Made by a program: the position numbers and the translations under genes
The notes under the pieces: model-generated
Told to the model about the DNA's origin: nothing
The model's input: only the letters and a program-made list of their open reading frames with translations
Database searches by the model: none
Assembly: GCA_025449775.1 (NCBI GenBank)
Contig: JANWIS010000143.1
Span: forward strand, 1 to 5,503
Direction of reading: 5' to 3'
Length of the DNA stretch: 5,503 nucleotides
DNA from: Ignavibacteriaceae bacterium
GTDB taxonomy: Bacteria; Bacteroidota; Ignavibacteria; Ignavibacteriales; Ignavibacteriaceae
Part shown: piece after piece, positions 5,170 through 5,503 of the stretch
Position numbering within the stretch: position 1 is the stretch's first letter
Layout of the letters: every line of letters begins with the position of its first letter

Positions 5170-5503
5170 ATTCAAGTTTATCATAAAATATTTCGGGTTT
5201 GTAACGTGTCTCCAGACTTTTCAAATAATCCTGTTCAAGCTTTTTACTGAAAATTTCCTGGTATTCACCTGAAACTTCAGCTTTGGCTTCTTCGAAAGTT
5301 TTTTCTCTTGCCGGCTGCCGTTCATTTAATTTGAAGATTGAAAATCCACCTGCCATTTGTACGACCTGTGAATATTCACCAGCATTCAAAATATTATTTG
5401 CAGCTTTTGAAAACTCTGAAGTGTTCACATCCTGCAATTCATAAATTCCTTTATCTTTTTTCTTAGACGGTCTTTCGGTGTAAAGTGCTGCAACTGTATC
5501 AAA
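5141..5503 (-). CDS. PpiC/SurA-type peptidyl-prolyl isomerase, C-terminal part (5' end off the window)
   Basis: The frame stays open from the stop at 5141 to the right edge, giving 120 residues of a longer protein; a TTG at 5437 could be mistaken for a start but the frame continues through it (upstream residues include DTVAALYTERPSKKKDKGIYE). The segment NILNAGEYSQVVQMAGGFSI resembles the last strands of a parvulin domain (hydrophobic, GE-S-VV, G-F-I), followed by a charged helical tail EKTFEEAKAEVSGEYQEIF and a likely coiled region up to the end. The usual GYH histidine position reads GGFS, so this domain copy may not be catalytic; further domains may lie upstream. The visible part has no cysteine, as expected for a periplasmic protein. 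It is the first visible gene of the minus-strand foldase operon and overlaps the lipoprotein gene by 29 bases. Assignment rests on the short tail plus context, so the family is likely but the subtype is open. Confidence 0.8.
   Translation of the reverse strand, partial: FDTVAALYTERPSKKKDKGIYELQDVNTSEFSKAANNILNAGEYSQVVQMAGGFSIFKLNERQPAREKTFEEAKAEVSGEYQEIFSKKLEQDYLKSLETRYKPEIFYDKLEYAFAQGNTN

Overview
This AT-rich window (roughly one third G+C by eye) looks like ordinary chromosome from a member of the Bacteroidota/Chlorobiota group, perhaps Ignavibacteria-like. That placement is an inference. It rests on a Mrp-type ATPase next to a Nfu protein, a SurA foldase followed by a MoxR ATPase, an AI-2E family exporter with an IDN...QP motif of the kind I associate with this group, Ser-Gln at a signal-peptide end, and starts mostly without Shine-Dalgarno sequences. 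I see no mobile element, tRNA, rRNA, CRISPR array or prophage.

Left block, plus strand (1-2010): the C-terminal part of a Mrp/ApbC/NBP35 P-loop ATPase runs in from the left edge. After a 130-base AT-rich gap comes a compact Nfu (NifU C-terminal domain) protein with a CxxC motif, and 18 bases later an AI-2E/PerM-family membrane protein. The first two belong to iron-sulfur cluster assembly or delivery. The third is probably co-transcribed with nfu but has no evident functional link.

Right block, minus strand (2042-5503), transcribed from the right edge leftwards: the C-terminal 120 residues of a PpiC/SurA-type foldase, a lipoprotein with a degenerate parvulin-like region, a two-parvulin SurA homologue, and finally a MoxR-family AAA+ ATPase. 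The first three genes overlap or nearly abut, and 37 bases separate surA from the ATPase, so this looks like one operon for folding exported and outer-membrane proteins. The two blocks converge, with only 31 bases between their stop codons.

The least expected sequence element is a perfect 12-bp inverted repeat with a 4-base loop and a following T-rich run on the minus strand. It sits on the stop codon of the right-edge foldase gene and inside the signal-peptide region of the lipoprotein gene. Also notable are the absence of cysteines from the visible Mrp part (its CxxC is replaced), the degenerate parvulin-like lipoprotein, and a TTG start on the MoxR gene backed by the only clear Shine-Dalgarno sequence. 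I found no convincing new system; most of the window is recognisable housekeeping machinery.
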